Shown here: one piece after another, positions 46,339 to 61,300 of the stretch
How positions within the stretch are numbered: position 1 is the first letter of the stretch
How the letters are laid out: the number at the start of each line of letters is the position of its first letter
DNA from: Candidatus Fokinia cryptica
Lineage (GTDB): Bacteria; Pseudomonadota; Alphaproteobacteria; Rickettsiales; Midichloriaceae
Direction: 5' to 3'
Length of the DNA: 64,000 nt
NCBI RefSeq assembly: GCF_034359305.1
Contig: NZ_CP110343.1
Location: forward strand, 576,182-640,181
Made by a program: the position numbers and the translations under genes
The notes under the pieces: model-generated
Database searches by the model: none
Seen by the model: only the letters and a program-made list of their open reading frames with translations
Told to the model about the DNA's origin: nothing

Positions 46339-46372
46339 TGTAGCCACGTCGTAGGAATACAACGTGACTACA
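46339..46372 (-). terminator. Hairpin downstream of the giant gene
   Basis: TGTAGCCACGT (46339-46349) and ACGTGACTACA (46362-46372) make an 11-bp stem around a 12-base loop. In RNA from the minus strand the one mismatch becomes a G-U pair, so the stem is complete for that strand. It lies 20 bp past the stop of the giant gene. A run of U does not follow directly, so it may be a weak terminator or a 3'-end stabiliser. Confidence 0.4.
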
Positions 46373-46391
46373 AGCTATAATCCCTCTTTTA

Positions 46392-49300
46392 TTAACTCAT
46401 ATCTTCCAAATAAGTCTCACCTACTATAGCATCTATTTTATTCAACTCATCCCTGTCTATCACAAAATAATCCATTCCACCCATTACAAATACAAAGAAT
46501 TCGTTTTTCGTAATTCTATAATCACATAATGCAGGATCATTCGTACCGTATACGAAATCATTATAACGATCATCGTTGTTACAGAAGTATTTACTGTCGT
46601 AGAGCTTGGTATATAAATCATCACCCCTCTCCATAAAACGCATAGATATCTCCTCTTCTTTTAATGTACTTACTGTATCCTTTATCCAATTTTTATGGTT
46701 ATGAATAACAGCATCAGAAAGACCAACTGAACATGTATCCTTTGCGATAAAGGACGCTTTTACTTTGTCATAATCTATCTTGTAAATACCATTATTCACC
46801 AACTTATCAATCGCTTCATTCCACTGAATCATCAATTCCGATACGTCTTTCATTTTTTTACTCTCTTCGCGATAATAACTCATTCTACTGAAATCTTTCA
46901 ATGCTTCAGGCGGTATTTTATTAACTCCTTCACAGAATATATAAGCTTTTTTAGCAGTTATAATATCATCTTCACCCATAAATCGCTTACTACTACAATA
47001 TCCTAAAGCTCTATATACCAACCTTTGTACAGTATCAATATATTCATTACTAATTGGAATAATTTCATCGCACTTGCTACCAATTACATTAATTCCATTA
47101 ACAAATTTGTTTTCACCAACAGCACTACATTCATGCACACCATGTCGGAATATAACACCAGCATTCATATAGTGAATCAGCATTGATTCTTCTTCAAAAA
47201 AGTCATGCTTCGACATCTCTTGCATCTCAATTTTATGATTAGGATATTTTGCTAGATTATCCCTACATGTAGGAAATTTCTTCATGATAGCACTGTATAT
47301 ACTATTATGTAAGGATGCACTATTAAGAAACGCGACTATTTCTACTTCACACTGTTGCATTATACTACTTGCCTTGTCAATAAATTGCTCTACGCTATCG
47401 CTATTTTCTTCTTTCAATTTACTTAACAATTCCTCATGCTTATTTATTTGAGCTGCAACATATGCAATAGCATTATATATCGCCTCCACTTCTTTTTTCT
47501 TAGCACTATATTGGGATTGTAGATCGTTGCAACGCTTTGTAATTGCATGCTGTTCTGGAAAATCCTCTAATACACTTTCTATAATACTCATACAAGTACT
47601 CTTTTCATCCAGTGATTGCCCTAATCCGTATTCGACCAACACATCATTAATAGCTTTTAAATTATCACCGTGTGACTTATCGATCATTAGCAAAATGCTA
47701 TCTCTAGTATTCTCAGTAGAAAAGATATTCTTAACAAAATCTACGGTACCAATAGAAAACATAACTTTCTTGAGAGCATTTACTGCAAAAACTTTTCCAG
47801 CTCTACCGTCAAACTTCTCACCCCAATACGCTAACGAATACTTCATATAATTTGTGTTGGAATGTACTATTCCTCTATACATATCGTCAATAACTATTTT
47901 AACAGCTTCAATAAAGCTGTGCTTGATTTGTTCTATTATCGATTTATCAATAGCACTGTATGCAAGCATGTCATTAGTTGTAGCAGACAACTTATACTGT
48001 ATCGCTTTTTCTACATCTTTATGTAGCGTATTTTGGTCTTTACAAAAAACTGTGAAAAACTGCAAAGTATCATCATATACCATCTGTACTGAACTAAAGT
48101 CTTTTTCTGTCATCCTATAAGTAAACGGTATAGTTATGTTTTTATCTATATAATCTTTAATATCATCTACACAACCGGCAAAATCAAAATCTTTATGATT
48201 CTGGACTCTACTACGTATTAGACCCTTAACATATTCAATATTTTTCTTACTCTCCATGAATTTTTTGCATTCACTATCAAACGCTACAGCTCTACTAAGA
48301 GAAGCATAATCTTGTCGTGACGTAAATGTATTCACGACGTCATTAATTACTTTTTCTATGTCATTAGATAGCCTTGAGCGGAATGCTGATATGAATTTCT
48401 CATATATCTCAATTATATTAAAATTGATATCAGTTACATTGAGAGATACTCCTCGAATACCAGAAATCATATCTTGCACTAAATTCTCTGCAGTTTTCAT
48501 CTCAATTTCTGTTCTCATCTTCATCTGTCCGATATTATATATCGTCTCATCTTTTTTACTCTTCACGAGATTCAGAGCATCTTTATATAGTGCTTCTACT
48601 ATAGTTGCCATACCACGTATAGAGCTACTTACATTTATACCAAAATCAGCAATCCTAGCATTAATATCATTACATCTATCACTATAACTCACCATGCTCT
48701 TACTACTGCATAACTCCTCTAACAATTCATACTCAGAACTATCTTCTACTGTATTTTTGACTACAGAAATTAAAGCCTCATAAGGAGAAAGTTTGATTGA
48801 ACCATTTATAATATTGGGAGAAATCTTAAGAATTCCTTCATTCAAGTGCTCCATACTATTCTTTAAGAGTGTCTCAACATCAGTAAATGCTTTCATATAA
48901 TCTTGACTTGCAATAAACGCATCCATCTCATACTTTTTGCTCTCTAATCCATTCCGCACACTAATTTTTGTACTTTTAATTCTATCAGCTTTTTCTTTTA
49001 AAATAGCAGAAAACTCTTTCACATAGTTTCTTACGCTATCATCAAAATTTCCGAAAGATACTACTTTGCAAGAATTACTACTAACGAATAAAAGTGCAAC
49101 TTTGAAATGCTCAATACTATCCAACATATTAATGTAAGCACTTCTACTACTACTCCATTCTTCATTTTTCATAATTTCGCTCTTAACAATGCTTTCATTG
49201 CTAAACAAATCATCTATCGCTTTCTCTAGAGAAGTTAATTTGTCAACTGCTTTATCACATTCCTCTATAACATTACTTTGCTCCCTCACAAAAGCAGCAA

Positions 49301-52300
49301 CTTTAGCTTCATAAGAAGACACTAGTTTAAGAACTATTTGATTCAACCTTTTTTCAAGTTTTTCAATATTTTCATATTTCGCCATTATTACTTCGCTTTT
49401 TCCTTTCTCAATGAAGAATTTAAGGCGATTATTTAGTACTTGTTTTATATCACCAAGATAACTCTTTACCAATTCGGGAATTACACTTTCTACACTCTGT
49501 TTTAAATCATCTATATGGTAAGAAATACCAAAATCAGCTCTAGTTTTAAACTCATAAGCTACAATATGCTCCTCTACACTTTCATTCACGAAACTATACA
49601 AATTAGTAAAGAAATCCGCAAAGTGAGTCATATCATCATTATGCTTTTCCACAATGTACTGATCGAGTTGTACCGTACCGGTATTCAATGCATTACCAAA
49701 TAGTGCACCACTCATAAATTTTTCTATATCTTTTTTAGACTTCCCTACAGCCCTGTCTTTTCTATCTTTATCCCATCTTCTACTGTTAGTACGGTATGCC
49801 ACATGCTCAATATTGTAATCAACATACACTGAAGCAACAGCTTGTATCATTTCAGGAGAAAATAACTGAAGCCCATTCTTTTTAGCAAACTCTTTAAGCT
49901 GCTGCTCACTATATTTATCAGTATTCGAATTCTTTATATCATTCTTCAGATTTTCATAAAGAGCCTGATCAGTTGCTGAAATACTATCACTACCACCTAA
50001 TGAACTATCAACATGTAAATTCAGAGGCGCTAACTTCCGTGACAATAGTGCAGTAAATTCCGTTTTCTTCGAGCTAGCGATCTCACTCATCTTCTTAGTA
50101 TAGGTCGTATAGTAGTACTCTCTAGTTAATTGTAGTTTTTGATATTCCTCTTTAAACGATAATAATAATTTATCTATCTTCGATATAAGCTCGACATCAT
50201 CCACTTTATTAGTATTTAGAAGCTCTTCCTCCAAACGCTTAATCTCTAAAGCTCTTTCAGTAATGTCATTTTTATCATAATCCTCAAAATCTTTTATTTT
50301 CTTTATTTCGTCAGCTCTATGCTTTAGTATTTCCTCTACTACATTACGATATTTAGCATTAGAAACGTCAGAGTCTTGTTGAGCTATACCTCTTTGTATA
50401 GCAAAAAGTTTCATTTCTAAAGAAAGTCTCCATTTTTCCTGTACTGTAAAGATTTCGAATGCCTCCTTCACCGTACTAATTTTACCTACTAACTCATCTC
50501 TTAATTTATCACTAAAGTCTTTCTCATACCCTTTACATAATTTCAGTAAATGCCCGTTTAAAACACTAGCTATCGATATAGCGCGCATATGACTTTTAAA
50601 TATAGACTGTGGAGCATCTTCAACTGCAGCGATTATTTCCTTTATACCATGAGTATTACAACGTACCATAATACCTCTACAACCATCAGTAATTTTCTGA
50701 ATATTTTGTTTGATAACTGGAGAGTATACAACATCTTCTGCAAGAATCTTCTGTATCTGTTCATTTGTAGTAATCGTCCCTTCCTGCAACTGTCTCTTTA
50801 TATCATCTGTGAATTTATTCGACTGTTCTTCAAGGAGTGTAATATTTTTAACGATATCACTAAAGATTTTCTCCTCTTTCTCCTTCGTCAGTTTATGAGA
50901 ATCATTTTCTAGATTGCGGTATTTAGGAAAATCATACACATTACTTTCTGTCATGATTTTAGTAACATTAGTAGCAAATTCTGGCACCTTATCCAAGCCA
51001 CATTCTGCTACTGATTCTGCACTCATTTCCTTACGTTCCAGATGTATCTCGTAAGATTTCTTTTCTGAAGAAAAATTTCTTGCTATATCGACTATTTCAA
51101 GTCTACCTTCATAATCTTTTGAACAAATCTTGTTAAAGAATAAATCATTCACATTATATGATGAAGACAGATTAAGATCACGTGTGAATGGGTTTTGCTC
51201 TTTTATTATATTGTTGGAAAACACTATTTCATCTGAAGTAGAAGACATATCAAACGAAACTGTAGTAGTACTATTTATAGGTAATTTTTTTACTTCATTA
51301 ACCAGTTCATCATTAATCTGTGCTTTTATAGAAATCAACTTCATTTCCACTTTTCGTAGAGCTTCTTCTGTTCTCGTATCTTCACTAAATTGAATTCCTT
51401 TCTCTGGATCTAGATATCTAATAAAGTGCCTTAGAGAGTCTGAATTAGCTTTTAACGAATCAACATCAAATTTACTTTCAGAGAATAACTGCACTCCTTT
51501 AATAGCATCTATTAACCCATAAAATCCATCTTTCATCTTTTTAATAAAATCTGGCATATCTTCCATTACGTTGTTTCTATAAGATAACATTTTATCAAAT
51601 AGCGTAACTAAATTAGGGTAGTAATCTTTTATTTTGGCATTACGCAATATGTCCATTAAATTGTCTTCTTTAAAAAGCTCTCTTAAACCTCCACTCATCA
51701 GTTGTAATGCGCGTATTTGTATATGTTCTGGACCAAAATTATTTATAAATGCTCCGATATCATTCTCTGAAATAATGCTTTTATTGAGATCGCTAATTTT
51801 CTTTTGCATTTCCCCAATCTCTTGATTTATATCTTTGAAAGCAATTTCATTTACCATATCATAAGAAAGCCCAACGATGCTATCGATCAACTTTGAAGCT
51901 TCCTTATCAGACATATTCTCTATATACTCCTTGAGTAGACCATCAATTAGGAAAGAGGATTCTTCAAGCTCAGATGATGATGCTGGCTGATATATAGCAT
52001 ATATCCTCTTTGTAATCTCTCCATCCCTATCAAATGATTTAAGCATATCCAACACTTTTTCTAATTCCTTTATCTCTTTCTCCACTTCTAAAGCTTTAGC
52101 ATTTTCTGAAGAATTCATAAGTTCTTCATAACTTTTCCTTTTTTGTGAGATATAATCAGATGCGGCATTAGTAATATTTTCACTTGTAAGAATATCATTA
52201 CCAAAAACCTCAAAATGTTGGAAGAAATTAAAAAGCATCTTCTTATTAAGAGTTACTTCATCGGTATGATATTTTGCCTTATGCTTGAGTTTGTCTTCTT

Positions 52301-55300
52301 CTGTTATTTTTTCCAAATCAGCATTAGGATCAAGATCCATAAATGAACATTTATCAGTTCTCATAACATTTTTTAACAGTATCTGGTCTTTTGATGTGAG
52401 ACCAAGTACCGAGTTGATAATTGCGTTCTTTATACCGTCAGTAAAATTTAGTGTTTCCGCATATTTACTATGATAAACATCATTATAAGGTTTTTCTATT
52501 GACTCAAATAGATGCATAATTTCTAATGCCTCTTTCGCAAACTCTTGTGAGATAGCTTGTCGTTTCAAAAGAAGCTTCACTATAGTATCTATTAGAGAAG
52601 CAGTACTTTTAGTCTGAAGTATAGCTGCCCTATCTTCAGCATCGTTGTAATGCTCATACATATACCCAGCTAATAAGAATAATTTCTCAATTTTTGGTTC
52701 AAAAATCCTGAATACATCATCACGAAGAGATTCTATATTGTTTACAACATCATCTATTTTGTTTTCAATAGAAGCCTTTTGCTTTGCAACATCTGGAGGA
52801 GCAAAATAACTTATATAGTAAGATATTCCTGTTAAATTGTTATTTATTTCCAGAAGTTTAGCTTCATAAGAAATTTTTATTGCATGTAATAGTATTTGGA
52901 CTTGATCATTACTGAGTGCATTCAAATTACTATCTGAATCGAGCAAAATGTTTGTAATAGAACCTTTCATATCTCCTAATGCTGCAAAGAAAGAAGCAAT
53001 ATCAACACTAGAAAGATCAATACTAGCTATTTGATTCGCTGTAAGATTCTTTATCATCTCCGTAAGTGCAACGGATAAATCTACATTTTTTAAATTTTGA
53101 AACTTTCCATTTACTTTAGAGAAACTTAACACCTTTCTAAAAGTATCCAAAAAATTAAAAATGATGCCTCTTCTATCCCCATCACCAGGCACTTTCACTT
53201 TATCAAGAACTTTGTATAAATCCTCAGTATGAAGTTTTGAAAGAGAAGCGCGAAGAAACTGTTCTTCAGATTCTACCATATCATTTAGAGTGAATTTTTC
53301 AGATTTTTCTGTATCTGTAAATTTCCCCCAAACATTCATAGAATCAAATGATTTAGTATCACTATTGAAATTATAAAGCTTATCAAAACTCTTATAAAAC
53401 ACGTTATCACCAAATATAGAGTGATGTTTTTCATATTTAGTATCACTATTGAAATTATAAAGCTTATCAAAACTCTTATAAAACACATTATCACCAAATA
53501 TAGAGTGATGTTTTTCATATTTTTGTAAGAAATTTATAGACTCTCTAAGCTTAACTAACTCTTGTGGAGTTAATGAAGGGAAATTCTTTTTTGTTACAAA
53601 ATTATTTCTACGTATATCTTTAACTTTATACTTAGCTTGTACCAATCCCAAATTTATAACAACTTTTAAATGCTTCATCATTTCACTATCATTCTGAACA
53701 GCACTCTCTACACAATCTTTTCTTGCTTTTTTCATTCTCGGAAATTCTATTAATTCACCGTAAAATGAATCTTTTGACTCTAGAATTTTTTCAAATTTCT
53801 CCAAATTTTTTGATAAAGCTACTTTAGTAGCATTTAACTCTTCCATCCTACCAGTAGCTTGTTTTATACCAGCCCTTAATTCATCAACTGAATACCTTAG
53901 ATTTTTTGCAAGCACAGTAATTAAATTAACCCCAGCTACACTTAAAACACCTTCATCAAGCGCTAAATTGCCATCATAAAGAACATATTCCACTACATTT
54001 TGTACAATTTTTGAATGATATTCTCCTCCAATTACCTTATTCATTCCAATACTTTTCTGAATATCATAAATAATAACTGAAACAAAAGATGCTACCTCTT
54101 TATAATCCTTAGGATTTTCGCCATTTTCCTTCAAAATTCTATTACAATTGGAACGTAACGTAGATTCCAAATTCTGCTCTTTCCAAGATGGATCGATAAA
54201 TGAAATCTTAATACCCTCAAAACACTTAGGTAAAATTTCATGATAGTATAAGTGCTTCTTAGCAAAATCTTCCATACCTTTCATGTCATGTTCCTCCCTA
54301 GCTGCTTTTAACGTAATATCCAGTAACGACTCAGATTCATTTTTAAATTCTTTTGACTTCTCTCCTTCTAATAATTTTAATGCCTCTGCATCAGTGACAA
54401 AAGAAGCATACTTGTCTTTCATGAAAGCAACAAATATCTCACCAACGTATTTCGACTCTCCATTCAATTTTTTTGTAACGTATTCTCTAAATTTATTGAA
54501 AATACTCTGTAAATTTTCTGTCCCAAATGCCTTAACTAAAACTTGATCTCCAACTAAGAAATTGTATGCAGCAGTCATATCGTTAAATTGCGTAATAGGA
54601 GCACTATTAAGCTTTGTACCTAAGTAATCAAAAATGTACTTAATATTCAATTTTGATAATCTCTCTGATACGAAAATATCACTCCACTCAACACATTTCA
54701 TTTCATCTAGTAATGCCTCAATTCTTTGTTTTTCATCACTATTTGGCACATCTTGATATTTCATAATATTACCCTTTCTCAAAGAGCAAGATACGAAATT
54801 TTTGAACGTCTCAGCTGCTAATGCTTTAGATAATGAAATATTTTCATCTATCTCAAGTAATTGAGTGACAAAAGATTTATTAATATCCTTCATATATGAA
54901 GCCGCTTCTGAAAACAGACGCGATGATGAATCGTGCTGCAATAATGTCTCTGTAAATGTAGTGCTTATTTTTCTGAGATCTTCTACAAGACTAAGCAATT
55001 GTTCTTCTAAAATCTGAATAGATAATTTACCGCCATATATTTCTTGTAACGCATTGATATCTATAGACTTACCTTCATCTGTAGCAACTGGAAGGAAAAT
55101 GTTAATAATACCTACAAAGAAATCTATTTTTTCTTTTACCGTAGCATCTGAACGTGCATATCTAGAAAATACATTTTGAGCGAGATCCAAGATAACTTCT
55201 TTAATTTTAAGATGAGACGGAAGAACTTTCTTCAATTCATTTCTAAAAAATTCTGTAGTAACAAATTCTTGTTCAGCAATCCCATTTATAGTTTCACCAA

Positions 55301-58300
55301 CATGTTTCCATAAAGCTTTTAAAGCTAACTTTGAACCTTTATCAACAATATCTTCAAGCTTCACATCTACACTATCACCAAAATCACTACTATTTTTTGT
55401 ATCTTTCAGAATTTTATCAATATCATGATGCCATGTAGCATACATTCGTTTCAACTCTGCCCCATATTTCTCATATCCCTTATCATTTACCATACTCAAA
55501 TATGCAATTTCTACTATGTAACTAAATGGCATATATCTCCCCATTTCACATGATTCCAATATCACCTTGCATTGCTTCATGAAAGCCTCCCACCATTTCT
55601 TTCTTAAATCACCCTCTTTTGTCCCCTCACCAAACCATTCTAGACGTAAATGAGCATCAGAAATAACTTTTCTGAGTTTTTCTGGTTTTCCTAAGCTTTC
55701 TAACTTAACCTCAACAGAGTCAGCACTACTTTCGTCATATTGTATCAAATATTCTTTTAGAATTTTCAATTCATTTGCTACTTGATGAATTTTTTCGAGC
55801 TCTCGTACTACAATTCCTTGACGCATTAATTCCTTGATTCTTGTCTGAATTTTACCTTGTGAATCCCCTAGAGAGTAATTTTTAGTATAAGCTTTACCAA
55901 AAACTAGCTCCGCTATACTAGATATTTTATTTTTATCACCGTCCATAATGGAGGTAGTGTTCCTTTCTATTGCTTTTTCTGCTTCTCTTAAATCCAAATG
56001 ATAAAATAGCCCCATCGTCCAATCTAAAACTTCATACATAATTTTCTTATAGTACTCCAATGGTAAATTAAGCTTTTTAAGACTGGTTGCTAAATTATAA
56101 TAATTCACAAATCTATTTTGAAATACACTTCTATCTCCTTTACCTAGAGCAACACCAAACATCCCAGCAATATGAGTATTTTGGGTTTCAAAATGAATTA
56201 CTTCTTCTACTAAAAGCCTAGCATTTTCATCAAAATTCGTTAACTCTTTAGATATTTCTGCCTTCACTCCTATAAAGAAGCGCTCTATCTCTTTACTATA
56301 CAAGCGAGAATTACTTATAGTCTTCTTAAGGTTATCTAAACCCTTACTAAGTTCCTCTATTTTTAAATTGATAGAATGTTTGGACGGACCAGCAGTATCT
56401 TCATAATTTTTACTCATACTACCTATCACATCAGTTATAAAATTGCGAACCCCCATGCTTGCACTATTACTAGCTGATATAACAGCGTCCATTATAGAAG
56501 AAGAATTCTCACCAGAGTGCTCGAATAAAAATCTTAAAGCATCCGCTAATAATTTATCTTTCGGAGTTCGATTTTTATCTTCCTGAAGAAGAGGTAATGC
56601 AAAACTACTATTAAGCTTTGATATAATACTAGAAATTGATGAATCTACTCCGAAAACTGCAACTGATGTTCTATAACCTAATATAACACGAGATATTAAT
56701 GAGAAAATTTCATCAATTGATTCATCGTTTATTACTTCTATAAATTCTGCTCTTGTATTTTTTCTTATTTGACCTGATTCAAGCTTAGCAAAAGCATCAG
56801 AAGCCGATAACGTCATCAATTCCTCATTGAATAAAAACTTATATTTCAAAGCTTCATATTTACTATAATACGATAAAGGCTGTATTTCTTTGATAAGCGG
56901 ATACTTCAAAAGCTCCTCCCTAGCTTGAATCAAATTTTTTCCGTATATAGCATCTTTATAAGCTTCTAAGCTTTCAAGAAGCTTTTCCTCCTTCTCTAAT
57001 AGAAAAGACGTACTCTTTACTAAAGATGGAACTGCCTTTTGAAGCTTAATAATATATTCTTTGTGCCCTTCTGTAAGAGGAGCGAATTTTTCAGCAATTA
57101 TCTCTGGATTATCCAAATATTTAAGTATAAAGATATTACCCTTAGAAAGATTTGAATATAAACTCTTCCAGAATTTAGTAATATCTTTCTTCGACTTTGA
57201 ATTACTACTAGAAGCAGAATTATCCCTAACTGCACCAACATCGATAGAAAGGAGAATTTTGTTAAAATCTTCCAATAATCTCACAGTATTATTTTTCCTA
57301 TCCTTCAATACAGTTATATAGCTATTAAGCATCTCATCTCTCATGCTTCGGTCAAAAACTGACTGAGAGATAGAATTTAAATATGATTCAATCAGATTTT
57401 TACCTTCCCCTAATTTATAAAAATCTATTACCGCCTCATCATTCATGAGAGTGTTATATATTGCCGTAAAACGCTCACTAAATGATGGATTCATATTCTC
57501 ATCCAATATCTCTTCTAAAACTGTAAAAGTAGAATCTAAGGTAATATTATCGACTTTAATTGCATCTGTTAAAGCTGGGGCTAAATATTTCACAATCTCA
57601 GCTTCCTTATGCTGTAATAATTGTCTTAAACTTTTATGCAGTTGATTTATTTCTTCTCTATCACTCTCATTAACAGAGATTGCCACTTCATTTTCCTTAT
57701 AAGAACCAACTATAACTGTAAGTACATCATCAACATTAATAGTAGCATTTTCAGCAGTATATTGTTTAGCTTTGCTTATAAATTTACTTATGTAGCTAGA
57801 AGCTTCAGTAGTAGTGTAGTGGAAAGCATGTTCTATTATGTGCAATATCTTTTTCAGCTGCTCTGTCTCTTTTATGATTTTCGCAGCTTTATCTGGTACA
57901 ATATTGGTTAATTTTTCTCTTATAAAGGTAAATTCACCATTTATACGATCTAAATATTCATTCTGTAATACCGATTTCCTGAAGACAAGCTTATTGATAA
58001 AGTTCAAATCTGTAAAAAGGGCAATTTTATCTGCATTTGAAGCAACCACTAAAAATAGAGGATCTTCCCAAATGTTATTACTATCTACTGTACCTTCTTT
58101 CCACATTTTATAACTACTAAGTAAAGCATTAAGCTTTTTACTAACTTCAGCACATATCCATTTTTCTTCTAATGAAATTGGCTCGTATTTATACTCTTTA
58201 CCACTTTTCCCAAGAGCTACATCATTCACCAATTTCGCTACTGTCAAGTTACCATCGTAAACCTTTTGTACATACCTTTTATATAATTCTACCTCTTCAT

Positions 58301-61300
58301 GCATCACATATTCACGATATCTATCTCCACCATCTGCAGCACTCCACAACACATCAAATAACTGATCGAGAGCAGCCTCTTTTCGATCACTACTAAACCA
58401 GACTACAAGAGCATTTTTCACTTCCGCTATCCTGTTATTTAATATTCCTAAATCTGCAAGATTTTTTATAGCCCTATCAGATGCATCTCCTTGCTCTTGA
58501 AGAGTTTGTAATAAATTTTCACAAATCTCCTGATCTTCTCTATACAACCAAGAATGATAAGATTGTTTATCTTCTTTTAGATAATAATATAGACGTTCAA
58601 TTTCATCTTGGAGAATTACTGCATCTCTCGAATAACGCTGATCGTTCCAAGCATCTTTGAGAATTTCAGAACTTTGCTCGAAAATTGCGTTCTCCTCTTC
58701 ATGATTTTCCGCTGCAAAGATAACTGAATAATCTTTCATTAAAGCACTAACAGCTTCAAAATCCTTATTCAGCTTATCACGCAAAATTCTTTCAGCTATA
58801 CCCAATACAAAAGTCATATCGATTAGAGGATAATGCTGTATAGCTCTATCAATAACTCCCAAAATTACTTCATATACCTCGCTTCCATCAACAGCATTTT
58901 TTAATAAAAGCTCTTTTAATACACTCGGATTTCTAAGTATATCCTTATCTTCAACAAGCCAATCACTCTTTAATCCTAAATTGATGCTATTTTTTCGTTG
59001 TACAAAAGCGTTAACTATTTCTTGTATCGTTTTCGCAGAATTCATAAGAAATCCACTAACATCAAAAAACTTCATTTCACCATTTTCTGAAATATATTCA
59101 ATATAGGTAGCTGAACATGTTGCACCATTATAATATCTTTTGAATTGCTCGAATTCAAAGATACCTTTAAGAATATACCTACTTCCAGCTTCGTTACAAA
59201 TTGATAACATATCACTAAGTAAAGGCTTCCCTCCACTAGCCAAAACTTTTTCCATCCATTCTTTAACTGCGAGATTATAACTCAAGACTGCAAATGCAAT
59301 TTTAGTTTTCTCTGATCCTTTTTCTGTAACTTCTTGTGCAATTCGCTTACGGAGTATATCAAGTTCATCTTGAGGTGATATAATTTTATTAAATTCATCA
59401 AATTTTTGATATAACTCTGAATTAGGTAATGTTTCACCTAGCTTTTTCAGATTTTTTTCAAATTTCCCTTCAAGAATTGTCACTTTATCGAAAATTGCTA
59501 CATATTTAAGATACAATTCATTATCGAGATCTGTTTTTCCATTACGTACACCTTTCCAGATTATTTGCTCTTTTTCCTCAAGATAATTCATTAGTAGCAC
59601 ACGTGCGTCATTTTTAAACTTAAGATGCAGTAACTTTTGATAAGAAGATTTTAAATCATCGTTCAATTCAATTACTACAGAAGTACGAATCTTTGACTCT
59701 AATGTATCGGTATATGTTTCAATTAATTCTTCAACGAGCTTTTGTATTCTTTCATCAGAAATGGATTTATCGAAATATTTTCTATTACCTATCCTTTTTA
59801 CATCTTCCTTAACTCTTTCTAAAAGATCTGAGAACTGTTTCTTCGCACTATCAATTTTTGAAGCGATACTGTATTCCTCTTCGGCAGTCAATTCCATAAC
59901 ATCACCCTGCTCTACTAGTGAAATTTTTCTATTACATTTACCAAGTAACACCGAAAGTTCATTCTTTATAACGTTCTCTTCTAAAGTAACTTTAGCTTCA
60001 ACATTATTATAGAACATTCTAATATCCTTCATTATAGAAATTATATCTTTCTCTTGTGTTAAGAGAAAATCATCCATTTTCGTTCTTAACTTTTTCATTT
60101 GCCCTAATATCTCACTAGCTTCTAAGATCCCTTGCTTCTCAAGCGCTACCATCTTCTTTACATTTTCATCAAAAGACTTAAAAATGCTCTTGACATCATC
60201 ATAACTCTTAAGATGGATTACAATATCATTACTTTGAGATTTAAGATTTTTGAAAAGCTCCTCTACAGAAGCATCTATTACAGCTTTTTCGAATTTTCCA
60301 TAAATCTTTGAAGAATTTTCCTTCCACTCTCGAATTTCTACTTTGGAATATAGTTCTTTTAATTTTTGATCAATTAACTTAGTAGTTTTCTCCAACGAAA
60401 CATTAGAAGATTTAATAAAATCTGTATTCTTTAGTGATAAATCCTGAATTTTAGCACTTGGTAAAAATTCATTTAACTCTTTTTCGATAGCATTAATTTT
60501 ATTATTAAATACCGTAGTCCATTCTGCTATAGCACTTTTTTCCCTTTCAAGAGCGTCAATATATAGTTTATGATTTATCATTTGAGATTTGTCAATTCTC
60601 GCATTAAATCTCAAAAGATCTTGCAAATTGCTTACTTTATCTTCTTTATCTTTTCCTGTATTAATATAATCCAGCAATTCATTGAAAGATTGCGCTATAC
60701 CAAAAAGTTCTTTTGTAGCATCATTAAAAGCACGTAATTCATCATAAAATTCAAGAACTAATTCATATGCTGCTGAAGCATCTGCATTATTTCCAAAATT
60801 ATCATTTGAGAAATATGGTAATTCTCTCAGCTTCTCATAATCCTTAAGTTTATTGTCGTCAGCAAATCGATGTTTATATTGCTCAGCTTTAACATTTGCC
60901 CTATCAAACCATACATAAATCATATATGTAGCACTTAGATCTTGAATCAATACCTTCTTGAAATTAGTAAGTTCTTTGCTCAATAAATCATCTTTTTGCA
61001 ATTTTTTTACATGAGCAACGTATTTAGCTACATCGAATTCCTTTTTACTTTCCTGAATAACATCATCAACATCTTTGTACACTGTTTTATCAAGAGTTTC
61101 CTTATATGAAACTAAATCATTATTAATTTTCTCCAAAAATTCTTTACTGAATGAAGTATCACTCATATTCTTAATCTTCTTATCAAGTATAAAATAGAAA
61201 ATTTTCTCTTTCTCCTCAAATTCACATTTTATTGTTTCTAAGAATTCATCCCTTATATCTTTTACTTTAGATAATAATAATTTTACCTGCTCTCTACTTG

